DNA of 64,000 nt from Nonomuraea deserti (GTDB lineage: Bacteria; Actinomycetota; Actinomycetes; Streptosporangiales; Streptosporangiaceae): contig NZ_SMKO01000015.1 of NCBI RefSeq assembly GCF_004348685.1, forward strand, positions 1 to 64,000, in the 5' to 3' direction. Positions 38,305 to 47,310 of the stretch are shown piece by piece. The position numbers and the translations under genes are program-made. The notes beneath the pieces are model-generated. The model did not search any database and had not been told where the DNA came from. It worked only from the letters and a program-made list of their open reading frames with translations. Positions within the stretch are counted from its first letter, which is position 1. Every line of letters begins with the position of its first letter.

Positions 38305-39417
38305 ATGATCCCCCGGGCCAGGCACGTCGCACTCGCTGCACTGAGCAGCGCGCTGCTCGTGCTGTCCGCCCTCACGGGGATCGCCGACGCCACAGCCAAC
38401 CGCGCCGCCAACAGCAAGGTGTACGCCGTCCCCCTGGCCACGACCCAGGCGGACGTGAAGAGGGTCGCCGAGCACTGGAAGCCCGACCGGCTCAAGGTGG
38501 CCGACAACTACAGCCCGGCCACGCCCGGCGCCAAGGCCGCCCCGACGTCCGAACCCCAGACCGCCACGGATCAGGGCAACCCCGTCGCCGCCATCAGACG
38601 CACCCTCGCCGCGCAGAGCGTGGCGTCCGCGATGCCGCGCAAGGGCAAGATGGCCACGACCATGGGCAAGGTCTATTTCCGCTTCGGAAACAAGGAATAC
38701 TGGTGCTCGGCCAGCGCCGTCGCCGCCCGCAACCGCAGCGTGGTCGCCACGGCCGCCCACTGCGCGTACGACTCGCGCCAGGCCAGGGCCGCCGACTCCT
38801 GGATCTTCGTCCCCGACCCCGGCCCCAACGGCGAGGCCTCCAAGGGCATCTACGTCGGCGCCGCCATCAGCATGCACGAAGACTGGTCGGGCAAGGGCGA
38901 CTACGACTACGACTACGCGTTCGTGACCGTGCACCGCGGCTTCACCTGGACGAAGAAGAACGGCTCCTACGTCCTGAAGGACATCGGCCGCCTCCAGGAC
39001 AACGTCGGCGGGCAGGGACTCGAACTCAACAAGAAGCCCGGCACGTACTCCGCGGTGCCGTTCGGCTACCCGGCGGGCATGCAGCCCGACAGGAGCCGCC
39101 CCTTCAACGGCAAGAAGCTGCGCTTCTGCATCAAGCGGACCACCACCCAGTGGGCAGCCGTGGCCCCCGCCTTCGACCTGCAGAAGGGCGTACAACTCCA
39201 GCCGTGCGACTTCAGCCACGGCGCGAGCGGCGGGCCCTGGCTGATCGGCTGGAACGAGAACCGCGGGCTCGGCACCCTGGTCGGGGTCAACAGCCTCACC
39301 TGGAACCGGGACGCCCAGGGCTGGTACGACGCCGTGTCGTCACCGTACTTCGACACCACCACGGGCGAGGTCTACCGGCACGCCGCCTCCGTACGCACGA
39401 TCTCCCAAATCACCTGA
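38305..39417 (+). CDS. secreted trypsin/V8-like serine peptidase, paralog 2 (triad intact)
   Basis: A 370-residue exported peptidase with a signal peptide to about residue 31, a pro-region, and a chymotrypsin-fold domain from about 118. The triad is complete: H152 in TAAHCA, D203 in YDYDYAFV, S308 in GASGGPWL. Cys134/153 and 275/301 probably pair. It is more divergent than the other paralogs (QDNVGGQGLELNKK instead of GDNVGGQGFAWN). It has its own long AT-rich promoter region and AAGAAAGG before the ATG. Confidence 0.9.
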   Translation: MIPRARHVALAALSSALLVLSALTGIADATANRAANSKVYAVPLATTQADVKRVAEHWKPDRLKVADNYSPATPGAKAAPTSEPQTATDQGNPVAAIRRTLAAQSVASAMPRKGKMATTMGKVYFRFGNKEYWCSASAVAARNRSVVATAAHCAYDSRQARAADSWIFVPDPGPNGEASKGIYVGAAISMHEDWSGKGDYDYDYAFVTVHRGFTWTKKNGSYVLKDIGRLQDNVGGQGLELNKKPGTYSAVPFGYPAGMQPDRSRPFNGKKLRFCIKRTTTQWAAVAPAFDLQKGVQLQPCDFSHGASGGPWLIGWNENRGLGTLVGVNSLTWNRDAQGWYDAVSSPYFDTTTGEVYRHAASVRTISQIT

Positions 39418-39498
39418 CCCCAGCCCTCGCGCACCGGATCGCCACCCCACGGCCACCCACCCCTGGCCCGTCTACCAGCTTGACCGTCCGATGCCCAC

Positions 39499-39524
39499 CC
39501 CGAGCGGTCCTCGCTCCGCTCGGG
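39499..39524. terminator. hairpin downstream of protease paralog 2
   Basis: Nine-base arms at 39499-39507 and 39516-39524 with an 8-base loop, 82 bases past the stop. It could be a late terminator or a dispersed REP-like hairpin. Confidence 0.5.
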
Positions 39525-39685
39525 CTGCACTCCCTTCAGGGGCTTCGCCCAGGCACCACCCGCGAAGAACGAGGAACACGGCCTCCCGGGTGACCTTTCA
39601 CGTCCGCCCAGCCACGACCGGACACCGTCCGGACCGTCACTCGGACCGCGAGCGGGCCGCCTCCAACTCCCGGCGCTCTTCAGGC

Positions 39686-39994
39686 GTGGTCACGAAGGAA
39701 CTGGCGGCCATCGCGCTCGGCGAGTGCGTGAGCCGACACCTGACCACGCCCCGCAAAGGTCACGTGCGCTTGGAGTGGGAGCCACCGCGTGGCGCCCTTG
39801 AGCGCCTCCGCCCACTTGCTTGGACCTGCGCCTGCCGGGCCACGGTGTACGAATTGTGCTCCAGCGGCGGCAAGAGGCTCCTACGCCGGACTTACCAGCC
39901 CGACGACGGGCATCGGGTGCACGAGACGAGGACAGTGTCGATCAACGACGCCTGGTCACTCTGGGCCGCGCTCCTCGACGGAGCCGTCCGTTGA
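39686..39994 (+). CDS. hypothetical small protein
   Basis: Not recognised. From the GTG at 39686 the protein is 102 residues: a helical start (TKELAAIALGECVSRHL), WEPPRGALERLRPLAWTCAC, a second Cys in YELCSSGG, and INDAWSLWAALLDGA at the end. The codon pattern looks coding from there on. The open frame continues upstream to 39491 but that part resembles non-coding DNA. The start is uncertain and no ribosome site stands out. Confidence 0.45.
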   Translation: MVTKELAAIALGECVSRHLTTPRKGHVRLEWEPPRGALERLRPLAWTCACRATVYELCSSGGKRLLRRTYQPDDGHRVHETRTVSINDAWSLWAALLDGAVR

Positions 39995-40097
39995 CCCGCA
40001 TCCCTGGACGACGACAACCGCCTGGAAAGCAGCGGAACGCTGAAAGCCGTCTATGAGGTCTGCTGTGGCCTGGTGAGGCGAAGACCAGCCCGGATGG

Positions 40098-40300
40098 GGG
40101 CAGGCTGCCCAGGTGATCCGCGAGTGCATCGCCAAGGGGATGTACAGTGCAGGGTCCCGGGTCCCGAGCGAGAAACCTCATGCAGGAGTTCGACATCGCT
40201 CGCAAAACAGCGCACAAGGCCATGAGAGCCCTCCGGGAGGAGGGCTCTATCTACACGGTGAGGCATGGGCAGCTTCGTCAACAGCCCGACGGCGCATGAA
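40098..40300 (+). pseudogene. GntR-family regulator remnant, frameshifted
   Basis: Frame one reads AAQVIRECIAKGMYSAGSRVPSE. After a one-base shift at about 40173 a second frame continues NLMQEFDIARKTAHKAMRALREEGSIYTV. Together they match a GntR winged helix (about 65 residues). The effector domain and a clean start are missing. It is a decayed regulator in the island between protease paralogs 2 and 3. Confidence 0.7.
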
Positions 40301-40353
40301 CGGGATGCTGTGGCTAGGACGCTCGCGGCCCACCGACCCGAGTACCGAGCTCA

Positions 40354-41430
40354 TCACGTACCAACCCGGCCGAAGGGCGGGCGGCGGGCCCAGGTGGCCC
40401 AGCGCCACAGCCATTCGAGAGGGCCTTGGCGGTAGCGGCGCAACCACAGGGTGGACAGCAGCCACTGCGCCGCGAGGATGGCCCCCGCGGTCGGGAACGC
40501 CACCTGCAAGGACTGGCCGACCGGCAGGCCGAGGAGGCGACTGGCCGCCAGGACGAGCAGCGTGGCGGTCAGGTAATTGGTCAGGGCCATCCGGCCGAGC
40601 GGCGCGAAGACGACTCGCAGCACCGGCCGCAGCGGCGTTCTGAGCAGGACCAGCAGGGCGCACACGACCACGCCGGCGATCAGCAGGTCGGCCAGGCTGG
40701 ACGTGAACGACGGCTGCATCGGGTCCGCCCCGGACTCCACTTGGGCGTGCACCCACAGGGCAGACGCCGCCCCCACGGCGAAGACCAGCCCCAGCAGGAG
40801 CGGCCATCGGGTGGACCGCTCGATCTGCTCGATCACCCCGTACCCGACCAGCGCCGAGCCGAGCAGGAACAGCCCGGCAATCAACAGCGGTCCTCCCCCG
40901 CCGAACAGCGCCACCGGAACGAGCACGGCGGCGAGGCCGGCCACGGCCCATCGCGGCAGCCAGGACGAAGGCAGCAGCACCAGCACGCCGACCACCGCGT
41001 ACTTGGTCAGGATCTCCCCCGGCCACAACACCATGTGCGCGAGCCCGATCGCGAGCAGCGCCACAAGCCGTCGCAGCAGCACCAGCCGCGGGCGAGAGAC
41101 GCGGTCGGCGGCGGAGTCCAGCAGCAGCGTGAACCCGATGCCGAACAGCAGGGAGAAGATCGGTAACCCGAGCCACGGATCCCAGTCGCCCATGGGCTGC
41201 GTCACGACGGCGGTGCCGTGATTGGCGATCAACTGGATGTTGGCGAACAGGATCTCGCACAGCGTGAACCCGCGCAGCACGTCGAGCGCGATGATCCGGG
41301 GCCGGCCGGAGGAGAGCGCGGCTGTCGGCGGCTGGCCGGACGCGGGCGCGACGGTAGAGGATTCGGCGTCGTGCGGGAGACGCTGACCGGGATGGCCGGT
41401 CGGTTCTCGGGGGAACTCTTCGCGAGGCAT
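40354..41430 (-). CDS. DUF418 family membrane protein
   Basis: A 358-residue polytopic protein with about 8-10 hydrophobic segments. It opens with RIIALDVLRGFTLCEILFANI at about 43, then FSLLFGIGFTLLL and RLVALLAIGLAHMVLWPGEIL. The C-terminal DUF418 part has GRMALTNYLTATLLV and FPTAGAILAAQWLLSTLWLRRYRQGPLEWLWR. The role is unknown; the family is related to acyltransferase-like membrane proteins. The ATG at 41430 gives a 40-residue lead; the frame is open further upstream and the start is uncertain. Confidence 0.85.
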   Translation of the reverse strand: MPREEFPREPTGHPGQRLPHDAESSTVAPASGQPPTAALSSGRPRIIALDVLRGFTLCEILFANIQLIANHGTAVVTQPMGDWDPWLGLPIFSLLFGIGFTLLLDSAADRVSRPRLVLLRRLVALLAIGLAHMVLWPGEILTKYAVVGVLVLLPSSWLPRWAVAGLAAVLVPVALFGGGGPLLIAGLFLLGSALVGYGVIEQIERSTRWPLLLGLVFAVGAASALWVHAQVESGADPMQPSFTSSLADLLIAGVVVCALLVLLRTPLRPVLRVVFAPLGRMALTNYLTATLLVLAASRLLGLPVGQSLQVAFPTAGAILAAQWLLSTLWLRRYRQGPLEWLWRWATWARRPPFGRVGT

Positions 41431-41691
41431 GAAGCCGAATACAACAGGGACGCCCGCGGGGACGGTATCGGTCGAAAGCAGGGTCAGCGGCATCCATGAT
41501 CGTACTTTTGACCGGTTCACCGGCGAGGTTGCGCAGACGGTGGCGACGTCTATGGTCGGCCAGTCCCAGTTCTTGCCCGATGCTGGTGCCATGATCCAGA
41601 TTCCGCCACGCACGGCCACCGACGCCTACCTCTCCAGAAGGGTGGGCTGACACGTCTCGACATCGTCTTCGACGTCGATCTCGGGGAACTG

Positions 41692-42081
41692 GTGGAAGGC
41701 CACCACGTGGTCGCCCGCGGGCTGGAGTTGAGGGGGCCCGGCGGCGTGCTGCACTACGAGTTCGTGCCCGGACTGCGGCAAGAGGAGGAAGAAACCAGGG
41801 GACCCTTCTTCTGGAACTGGATACTGTCCACGGAGGACGATCTCAACTCCCTCTATAACGACCACAACCTTGGCGCCTTCGCTTCAAACGGCAAGGCCGC
41901 CACACATGGAACGCGCCACCTCGGTGGGCCCGTTCCCAGCTCAGCCCGCCTGCTGTGTCTGAACTTCACGCCGGCCGAGGGCTGGACACCGCTCCGATCC
42001 TGGTGCCGACAACTGCACATTTCAGTGCCCGAGGGCCACGTCACAGAATCGTGGACCACCCCGCGCCAAGACGCCGAATGA
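41692..42081 (+). CDS. hypothetical protein
   Basis: Not recognised. 129 residues from GTG 41692, with GLELRGPGGVLHYEFVPGL, an acidic patch, and FFWNWILSTEDDLNSLYNDHN. Coding-like sequence continues upstream in frame to about 41647 without a usable start codon, so the 5' end may be truncated or start elsewhere. It lies in the decayed island. Confidence 0.5.
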   Translation: MEGHHVVARGLELRGPGGVLHYEFVPGLRQEEEETRGPFFWNWILSTEDDLNSLYNDHNLGAFASNGKAATHGTRHLGGPVPSSARLLCLNFTPAEGWTPLRSWCRQLHISVPEGHVTESWTTPRQDAE

Positions 42082-42179
42082 AACCGGCACAGAGCACTCG
42101 CCGGCTGATCCCATCCAACAACGCGCACCAGCGCTGGGGCCATGCTGAGGACGCCGACGGCTCACGGCGGATCGGAGGC

Positions 42180-42683
42180 TTAAGTGTCCGTCCGGCGCAG
42201 ACGCAGGATAACAAGAGCGTTTGGATACCGCGCCACGGTTCGCGCCTCTCCGAGCGACTGCTCAAGATCATCGTTGAGGGACAGATACGCGCCTTCGGGC
42301 GTCTCAAGAGTCAATAGATGGTCCGGCCATTGGCTGGATTTCATCTGCACTCCGGGATAGCTCAGCTCTGCCACAACCTTCCAATTCTTCGATTGCAAGG
42401 CGCTGGAAACCTCAGCTACGGCTCTCCCCTCATCGGCAAGCCGGCGATCGAAGATCAGATATTTAGTTACGACGATGGAGTCCGACTCCGTAAATCGTGA
42501 TTCGGCTCGCGCCGCAATACCACTGATCTCTTCGATCTGACGGACGACTCCAGGTTCCACCTGTAACGGCTTGGCCACCCAAAACCAGCCGATAGCCGCA
42601 TGAGCCAGGCCACAGAGTAGACCGATGACCAGTACAACAACAGCCGCCGACAGAGCTAAGGACCTGACACTTATCTGCGACAT
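42180..42683 (-). CDS. hypothetical membrane-anchored protein coupled to RHS remnant
   Basis: Not recognised. 167 residues with an N-terminal hydrophobic segment (SLALSAAVVVLVIGLLCGLAHAA) that is a signal anchor, followed by an extracytoplasmic part of about 125 residues with YLIFDRRLADEGRAVAEVSSAL and TLETPEGAYLSLNDDLEQSLGEA. The base composition is less GC-rich than the neighbours. Its start overlaps the RHS frame by 13 bases. Small genes directly after RHS genes are often immunity or accessory proteins, which is only an inference here. Confidence 0.65.
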   Translation of the reverse strand: MSQISVRSLALSAAVVVLVIGLLCGLAHAAIGWFWVAKPLQVEPGVVRQIEEISGIAARAESRFTESDSIVVTKYLIFDRRLADEGRAVAEVSSALQSKNWKVVAELSYPGVQMKSSQWPDHLLTLETPEGAYLSLNDDLEQSLGEARTVARYPNALVILRLRRTDT

Positions 42684-43982
42684 TGCCGCACTTCCCTATG
42701 CCATGGATTATTATCAGGCGCCGACGCCCCTGACAGTCTGCTAACATAAGCCCAGTATTCGTTTGCCGCGTTCCTGACCCCAACACTATATGGTGTCCCG
42801 TCTCTCTGGAATCCAGCCGTGGGAGCACTTCCGCCACTCTTCCATCGCCGGAAATCGCGCCATTCGACGCCATAGGCGACTGCAGCTTCCCGGCCGTAGT
42901 CCATGCTGGTCGTGTTGTTCAGCGGACCGGTCACGGAGGTGACCTCACCGGCCGCGTTCACCCCGTAAGACGTGACCTTGCCGCCCGGGGCGACCTGCTT
43001 GACCAGCCTGCCCGCGTCGTCGTACTCCATGGTGGTGGTGTAGGACGCCGTGGACGGCTTGCGCTCGATCTGCGTGGCGGTGATCTGCCGGCCGAGGTCG
43101 TCGTAGGTCGCCCCGGTACGCGCCCCGGTCGGGTCGACCACAGCGAGCTTCTCCCCGGCCATGTCGTACTCCGTCACCCACGTTCCGCCCTGCTGCCCCA
43201 TAGGGGCGGGGTCGGTGACGCGCACCTGGCGGCCGAGCCTGTCGTACTCGAAAGTGGTCGTGCTCGGTCGTCGACTCCTCCTCGCCGCCGGTGACCAGCT
43301 TGATCTGGTTGCCCGCCGCATCGTAGGTGTGGTTCTCCAGCTCGACGTCCCGCGCGGCGTCGGAGCCGTTCAGCTTCACGTTGTCGGCGATCTTCTTGGC
43401 GAGCAGGTTGTCGCCGAAGTAGTCGAAGGAGATCTTGCGGCCCATCGCGTCCGACTGGGTCGCCAGGCGGCCCGCCGCGTCGTAGCCGAACGACGCCAGG
43501 ACCTTGTCCGTGGCGGGTTGCGGGTCGACCGGGCTGCCGGTCCAGCCCTTCAACGTCTGGGTGATCAGCTCGCCGCGCTCGCTGTAGGCGTGCTCGACCA
43601 CCGCGCCCCTGGCATCCGTCACCGTCGCCGGCCTGCCGATGACATTCCAGCTCTGACGCACCACACCGCCCTCAGGGTCGGTGATCGTCTCCACCCTGCC
43701 ATGATCGTCATAGGTATAGACGGTCGCGCGCTCGGCGTCGCCGCTGGTCAGATCGCTGACGGTCTCCCGCAGCCCGGCGCCGTCCGCGTCATAGACGTAC
43801 GTGGTACGCCTGGTGTGCGTGACACCGGACACCTCGTTCTTCACGCCCGGCTCGGTCCGCGTCGCCAGACGGCCCAGCACGTCATAGGTCAGGACGGTCT
43901 TCACCCCGCCGGGATGGGCTTCGGACACCTGCGAGCTCTCCCGGAGCCTGCCTAACGCGTCGCAGCCCAACTCGACCAGCAC
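42671..43982 (-). pseudogene. RHS/YD-repeat protein fragment, frameshifted
   Basis: YD-repeat units are evident: YDVLGRLATRTEPG, YTYDDHGRVETITDPEG, FGYDAAGRLATQSDAMGRK, then after a frame change at about 43262 FEYDRLGRQVRVTDPAP, TYDDLGRQITATQ and EYDDAGRLVKQVAPGGK. A stop codon lies just before the 5' end and the large RHS core is missing. The last 70 residues (from VAYGVEWRDF) are a non-repeat C-terminal tip with no recognised toxin motif. RHS proteins are secreted or cell-wall polymorphic toxins. This copy is broken. Confidence 0.8.
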
Positions 43983-44442
43983 TTCAGGTCAGACAGAGCG
44001 GGCATCCCGATGCCATCTTGCCGTTACGCGCGCGTCGAAGTCGTCATCCTCATTGAGGCAATAGTCTGCGTACGCGTTCTGACAGTTCGATGCCGTACGG
44101 CATGACTTGCTGCGAATCGATGCTCTCCGTGCTCAGGAAGAGGGACTCGCTCTGGCGAGACAACTGCCTGGCCGACGCCTGGACTGCAGGGCGCTGCACA
44201 ACCTTGGCGGCACGTGTCATGCCTGGGTGATCTGAGGCGGCCGTCCGGCACTGCTTAACCGCCCTGGAGATCGCAGAGTACATGGCGGTGGCCCGCGACG
44301 GGCATAAACGAACCCGCACGACCCGACAGGCATCCAGGACTCGGCTGAGGGGAACCGCGGTGGAGTTAGGTGAGCGGGCCATCCCAGGAAGATCTTCTAT
44401 GGTTCTACTGACAGAGAGTGTTTGCCTTGTCACCATGGGCGC
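43983..44442. other. 460-base stretch without a supported gene
   Basis: Between the RHS remnant and the IS5-type fragment. An open frame on the minus strand (44050-44436) has no recognisable family, unusual Ser/Arg-rich composition and no ribosome site. I do not call it. No RNA gene or repeat was recognised here. Confidence 0.4.
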
Positions 44443-44877
44443 ATGCGTCGTGGTGATCTGACGAACGCCGAATGGGAACGGCTGGCGCCGCTGCTGCCCC
44501 CAGAAGAGCTCCTACCCCTTGATGACAGACGCGGGCGTCCGCGGACCGGCCATCGGGCGGCGATCAACGGGATGCTCTACCAGGCCCGCACCGGGGAGCA
44601 CTGGCGAGATCTGCCACAGCGGTTCGGATGCTGGGTCGCCATATATAAGCGTCATCGGCGGTGGGCGGCGGACGGGACCTGGCAACAGTTGCTGTCGGCG
44701 ATCGAAGTCGTGCGGGGCACGAGCGCCCAAGCGCGCAGCGATGCATCGAGTCGTCGCCCCAAGCTGCGCGCCGTCCCGCCGCCGGCACCTCGGCGTAAGA
44801 GAGCGACTCCTAGCGATCCGGTGCTGGTGCGGCTGCGCGCCCACCTGGCGGAGGTCGTCGGCCAGAGGACCGTATAG
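44443..44877 (+). mobile_element. IS5-family transposase N-terminal fragment
   Basis: 144 codons beginning RRGDLTNAEWERLAPLLPPEE and including GHRAAINGMLYQARTGEHWRDLPQRFG and RHRRWAADGTWQQLLSAIE, the DUF4096 N-terminal region of IS5-type transposases. The DDE catalytic part is absent; after about residue 95 the sequence turns into an unrelated Arg/Pro-rich tail ending at 44877. Terminal inverted repeats were not found. It is a remnant of the insertion history that split the protease array. Confidence 0.8.
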
Positions 44878-45020
44878 GTTCCGACCAGCCGGGCTCGTAA
44901 TCGACGGCTCTCGACGTCCGACACCGCGCCCTTGGTGGCATGCCGCCGCCGGACGTCACCCGCAGGAGCGTTGCCGCCTGCGCCGTCGGTGGGTCCGGCC
45001 CTCACCTCTATATATGGGCC

Positions 45021-45068
45021 CGGTCCTCACCTCTCTATATAGAGGGACCGTTTATAGAGAGGGGACCG
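45021..45068. repeat. AT-rich inverted repeat cluster
   Basis: The left arm CGGTCC, TCA, CCTCTCTATA (45021-45039) is matched by TATAGAGAGGGGACCG (45053-45068), complementary except for a 3-base bulge. The palindrome CTCTATATAGAG lies inside at 45033-45044, and a direct repeat of the left arm begins near 44997. It could be the end of a lost mobile element or a terminator. Confidence 0.55.
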
Positions 45069-45353
45069 TTCTTCGATGGCCTGGGCCGACCAGCCCTCCA
45101 GGGGCACGAAGGACCGGGCACCGATGAGGGCGACGACCGCCGTTGCTCGGAACCGGCCGTGCAAGGGCGCGACCGACCCACCGCCGAGCCATCCTCACCG
45201 CCCACTTCCCCCGCGATCCGAGGAGAACGCCCGTCGTTGCTCCAGCAACGAAATCCCGACAAACAGGGCCAATGCGGATGTATTGGGTCGGAACCTGAAG
45301 ATCACCTGAACGGTGCAGAGCATCTTAGACGGGGCAGGCTCCGATCTGGTTCC

Positions 45354-45369
45354 TGTGATCTAAGTCACG
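45354..45369. promoter_or_regulatory. Crp/GlxR-like site upstream of protease paralog 3
   Basis: TGTGATCTAAGTCACG matches TGTGA-N6-TCACA at 9 of 10 positions. It lies 285 bases before the TTG start of paralog 3. The equivalent perfect site is found 291 bases before paralog 4. Confidence 0.6.
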
Positions 45370-45552
45370 TTTTGCTGGCTACGGTATGTGTCAGGGTGCT
45401 AACGGAACTTTCGTCCCGGCAGCAACATGTCGCCCATACCCTGCAAAGACGTAACCTCTCGGTCACCATACGCGAAGATCTCTGACTGATAACGACGCGG
45501 TAACGGCGCTAGGGGCCACTTCCGGATGTTCCAAACCGGGTTCCACCTGCGG

Positions 45553-45638
45553 AGATCACCACGCTATGTTCCTTGCTATCCCTTTACTGACGCATGGGAC
45601 GCAAGTTGCGACCCACGACAGAGCAAGGAGCAGTTCCC
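45553..45638 (+). promoter_or_regulatory. conserved leader of protease paralog 3
   Basis: From AGATC through TATGTTCCT, GCTATCCCTTTACTGACGCA and AAGGAG this segment is nearly identical to the leader of paralog 4 at 47519-47601. TATGTT at 45565 could be a -10 element. An ATG at 45566 opens a short upstream frame MFLAIPLLTHGT that overlaps the main gene. AAGGAG eight bases before the TTG sets the start. Confidence 0.55.
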
Positions 45639-47168
45639 TTGAAGCGCATTCTCATCCCCGCCGGTGGTGCCGTTCTCGCCACCGGTCTTCTGGCCGCCGG
45701 CCTCGCCGGTACGGCTCAGGCCGACAGCGACGTCGCCAAGGACAACATGGCGACCAGCGCGGCCAACGCGAAGGCCATCGCGAACTTCTGGGCGGAGAAC
45801 AACGGTGCTGCCCTGAAGGCCGCCAAGCAGTCTGACGTCTGGACCAAGTCCGACGTCGCCAAGCTGCAGAGCAAGGGCGGCTACAGCTCGGACACCAAGC
45901 CGGGTTCGACCGCTCCGATCGGCCAGGAGAAGAAGTCCTCGTCGAAGACGCAGAACGTCAACTTCCCGAAGACCATCGGCAAGGTGTTCTTCGTCAACAG
46001 CAAGGGCGAGAAGAAGTGGTGCTCCGCCACTTCGATCCAGTCGAAGTACCGCAACCTGGTCGCCACGGCCGGTCACTGCGTGTACGACACCGCGACGAAC
46101 TCCGCCACCATGGACAAGTGGGTCTTCGTCCCGGGTTACTACCAGGGCAAGTCCCCGTGGGGCATCTACGTCGGCAAGACCGCCTTCACCCACTACGACT
46201 TCGACGTGTACGAGGACTACGACCGCGACTACGCGTTCGTCACCGTGTACAACGGTGTCAAGCTGGACGCGAGCAAGTCCAAGAACGTCTCCAAGGAAGA
46301 GTGGGACAAGTACCAGGGCATCAAGGATGCCAAGGACGTCGAGGTCAGCCGCGAGGAGTTCCGCAAGGGCAAGCTCAACCCGGAGACCTCGGACTACTAC
46401 TGGCGTCAGAAGGGCTCGGCGCCTGAGGCGACGGGTCCCGACTACCCCGGCGCCGAGGTCGGCAAGGTCGAGGTTTCCGAGGCCAAGTACAAGGCTGCCC
46501 GCGTGGGCAAGGGCAACGGCCGCAAGTTCGGTGAGCCCATCACCGAGATCGTGACCGACAACGAGGCTGCCGCCTACAAGGCCAAGCAGGCTCAGGACCC
46601 GACGAAGTACCCGGCCAAGGTGGTCAAGGACCGCCGCGGCAACTGGACCATCACGCACTTCTACGTCCAGCAGTGGTACAAGCCCGGTTCGGACGCGAAG
46701 TACTTCAAGACCGTCTTCTACATCATCGAGGACTTCGCCAAGGACGCGGGTCGTCTCGGTGACAACGTCGGCGGTCAGGGCTTCGCCTGGAACCAGCCCA
46801 CCGGCAAGTACGTCCGCGTGTTCGGCTACCCGGCCGCTCCTCACCCCGACGGCAACAAGGCCTACACCGGCATTACTCCGAAGTGGTGCTACGGCAAGAC
46901 CACGAAGAAGCTGGTCGGCTCCGCTGCCAAGAAGATCGAGGAGCACGTCGCCCTCAAGTGCGCCATGACCGAGGGCGCCGACGGTGGTCCGTGGCTGTAC
47001 AAGTACAGCAACGCCAAGCGTCTCGGCTACGTGAACGGTGTCATCAGCACCTTCAACGACCAGGACGGCAACGGCCGCGTTGACTACATCTCGTCGCCGT
47101 ACTTCGACGGCGAGACCAACACCGTCTACAAGGCCGCTGCGGCCTCGTGGTCCGGCAAGGTCGTCTAA
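45639..47168 (+). CDS. secreted V8-like protease homolog, paralog 3 (catalytic Ser replaced by Asp)
   Basis: A 509-residue exported protein with signal peptide MKRILIPAGGAVLATGLLAA to AQA at about 28. The chymotrypsin fold keeps H146 (TAGHCV) and D197 (YDRDYAF), but the serine site reads GADGGPW with D448, so it is predicted to lack peptidase activity. Cys128/147 and 417/441 are kept. Relative to paralogs 1 and 2 it has about 135 extra residues (about 205-370), with EVSREEFRKGKLNPETSDYYWRQ and TITHFYVQQWYKPG. TTG at 45639 with AAGGAG upstream is preferred; an in-frame ATG at 45594 is an alternative. Confidence 0.85.
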   Translation: MKRILIPAGGAVLATGLLAAGLAGTAQADSDVAKDNMATSAANAKAIANFWAENNGAALKAAKQSDVWTKSDVAKLQSKGGYSSDTKPGSTAPIGQEKKSSSKTQNVNFPKTIGKVFFVNSKGEKKWCSATSIQSKYRNLVATAGHCVYDTATNSATMDKWVFVPGYYQGKSPWGIYVGKTAFTHYDFDVYEDYDRDYAFVTVYNGVKLDASKSKNVSKEEWDKYQGIKDAKDVEVSREEFRKGKLNPETSDYYWRQKGSAPEATGPDYPGAEVGKVEVSEAKYKAARVGKGNGRKFGEPITEIVTDNEAAAYKAKQAQDPTKYPAKVVKDRRGNWTITHFYVQQWYKPGSDAKYFKTVFYIIEDFAKDAGRLGDNVGGQGFAWNQPTGKYVRVFGYPAAPHPDGNKAYTGITPKWCYGKTTKKLVGSAAKKIEEHVALKCAMTEGADGGPWLYKYSNAKRLGYVNGVISTFNDQDGNGRVDYISSPYFDGETNTVYKAAAASWSGKVV

Positions 47169-47218
47169 GTAACTCATAGCGACCGGCCCTGAACCGTTCG
47201 TTAGGCGTTACAAGCAAG

Positions 47219-47240
47219 GGGCTCGGCATCTGCCGAGCCC
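47219..47240 (+). terminator. intrinsic terminator of protease paralog 3
   Basis: GGGCTCGGCA and its exact complement with a 2-base gap, followed by TTCTGCTTTT, 50 bases after the stop. It is a strong candidate. Confidence 0.85.
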
Positions 47241-47310
47241 TTCTGCTTTTCCGGCTCAGAAGTGAAGGCGTTTGGACGCATGGGGCCGCCGGATGGTGCC
47301 ATGCATCCAT

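Noticed and set aside
36842..39417. Paralogs 1 and 2 also inactive
   Set aside because: Both retain His, Asp and Ser in the expected motifs, so they are treated as active peptidases.
44050..44436. 128-codon minus-strand frame before the IS5 fragment
   Set aside because: No family resemblance, unusual composition, no ribosome site; left as unassigned DNA.
45370..45600. Possible c-di-AMP (ydaO) riboswitch before paralog 3
   Set aside because: Secreted-protein genes in actinobacteria sometimes carry it, but the characteristic core segments were not found in the leader.
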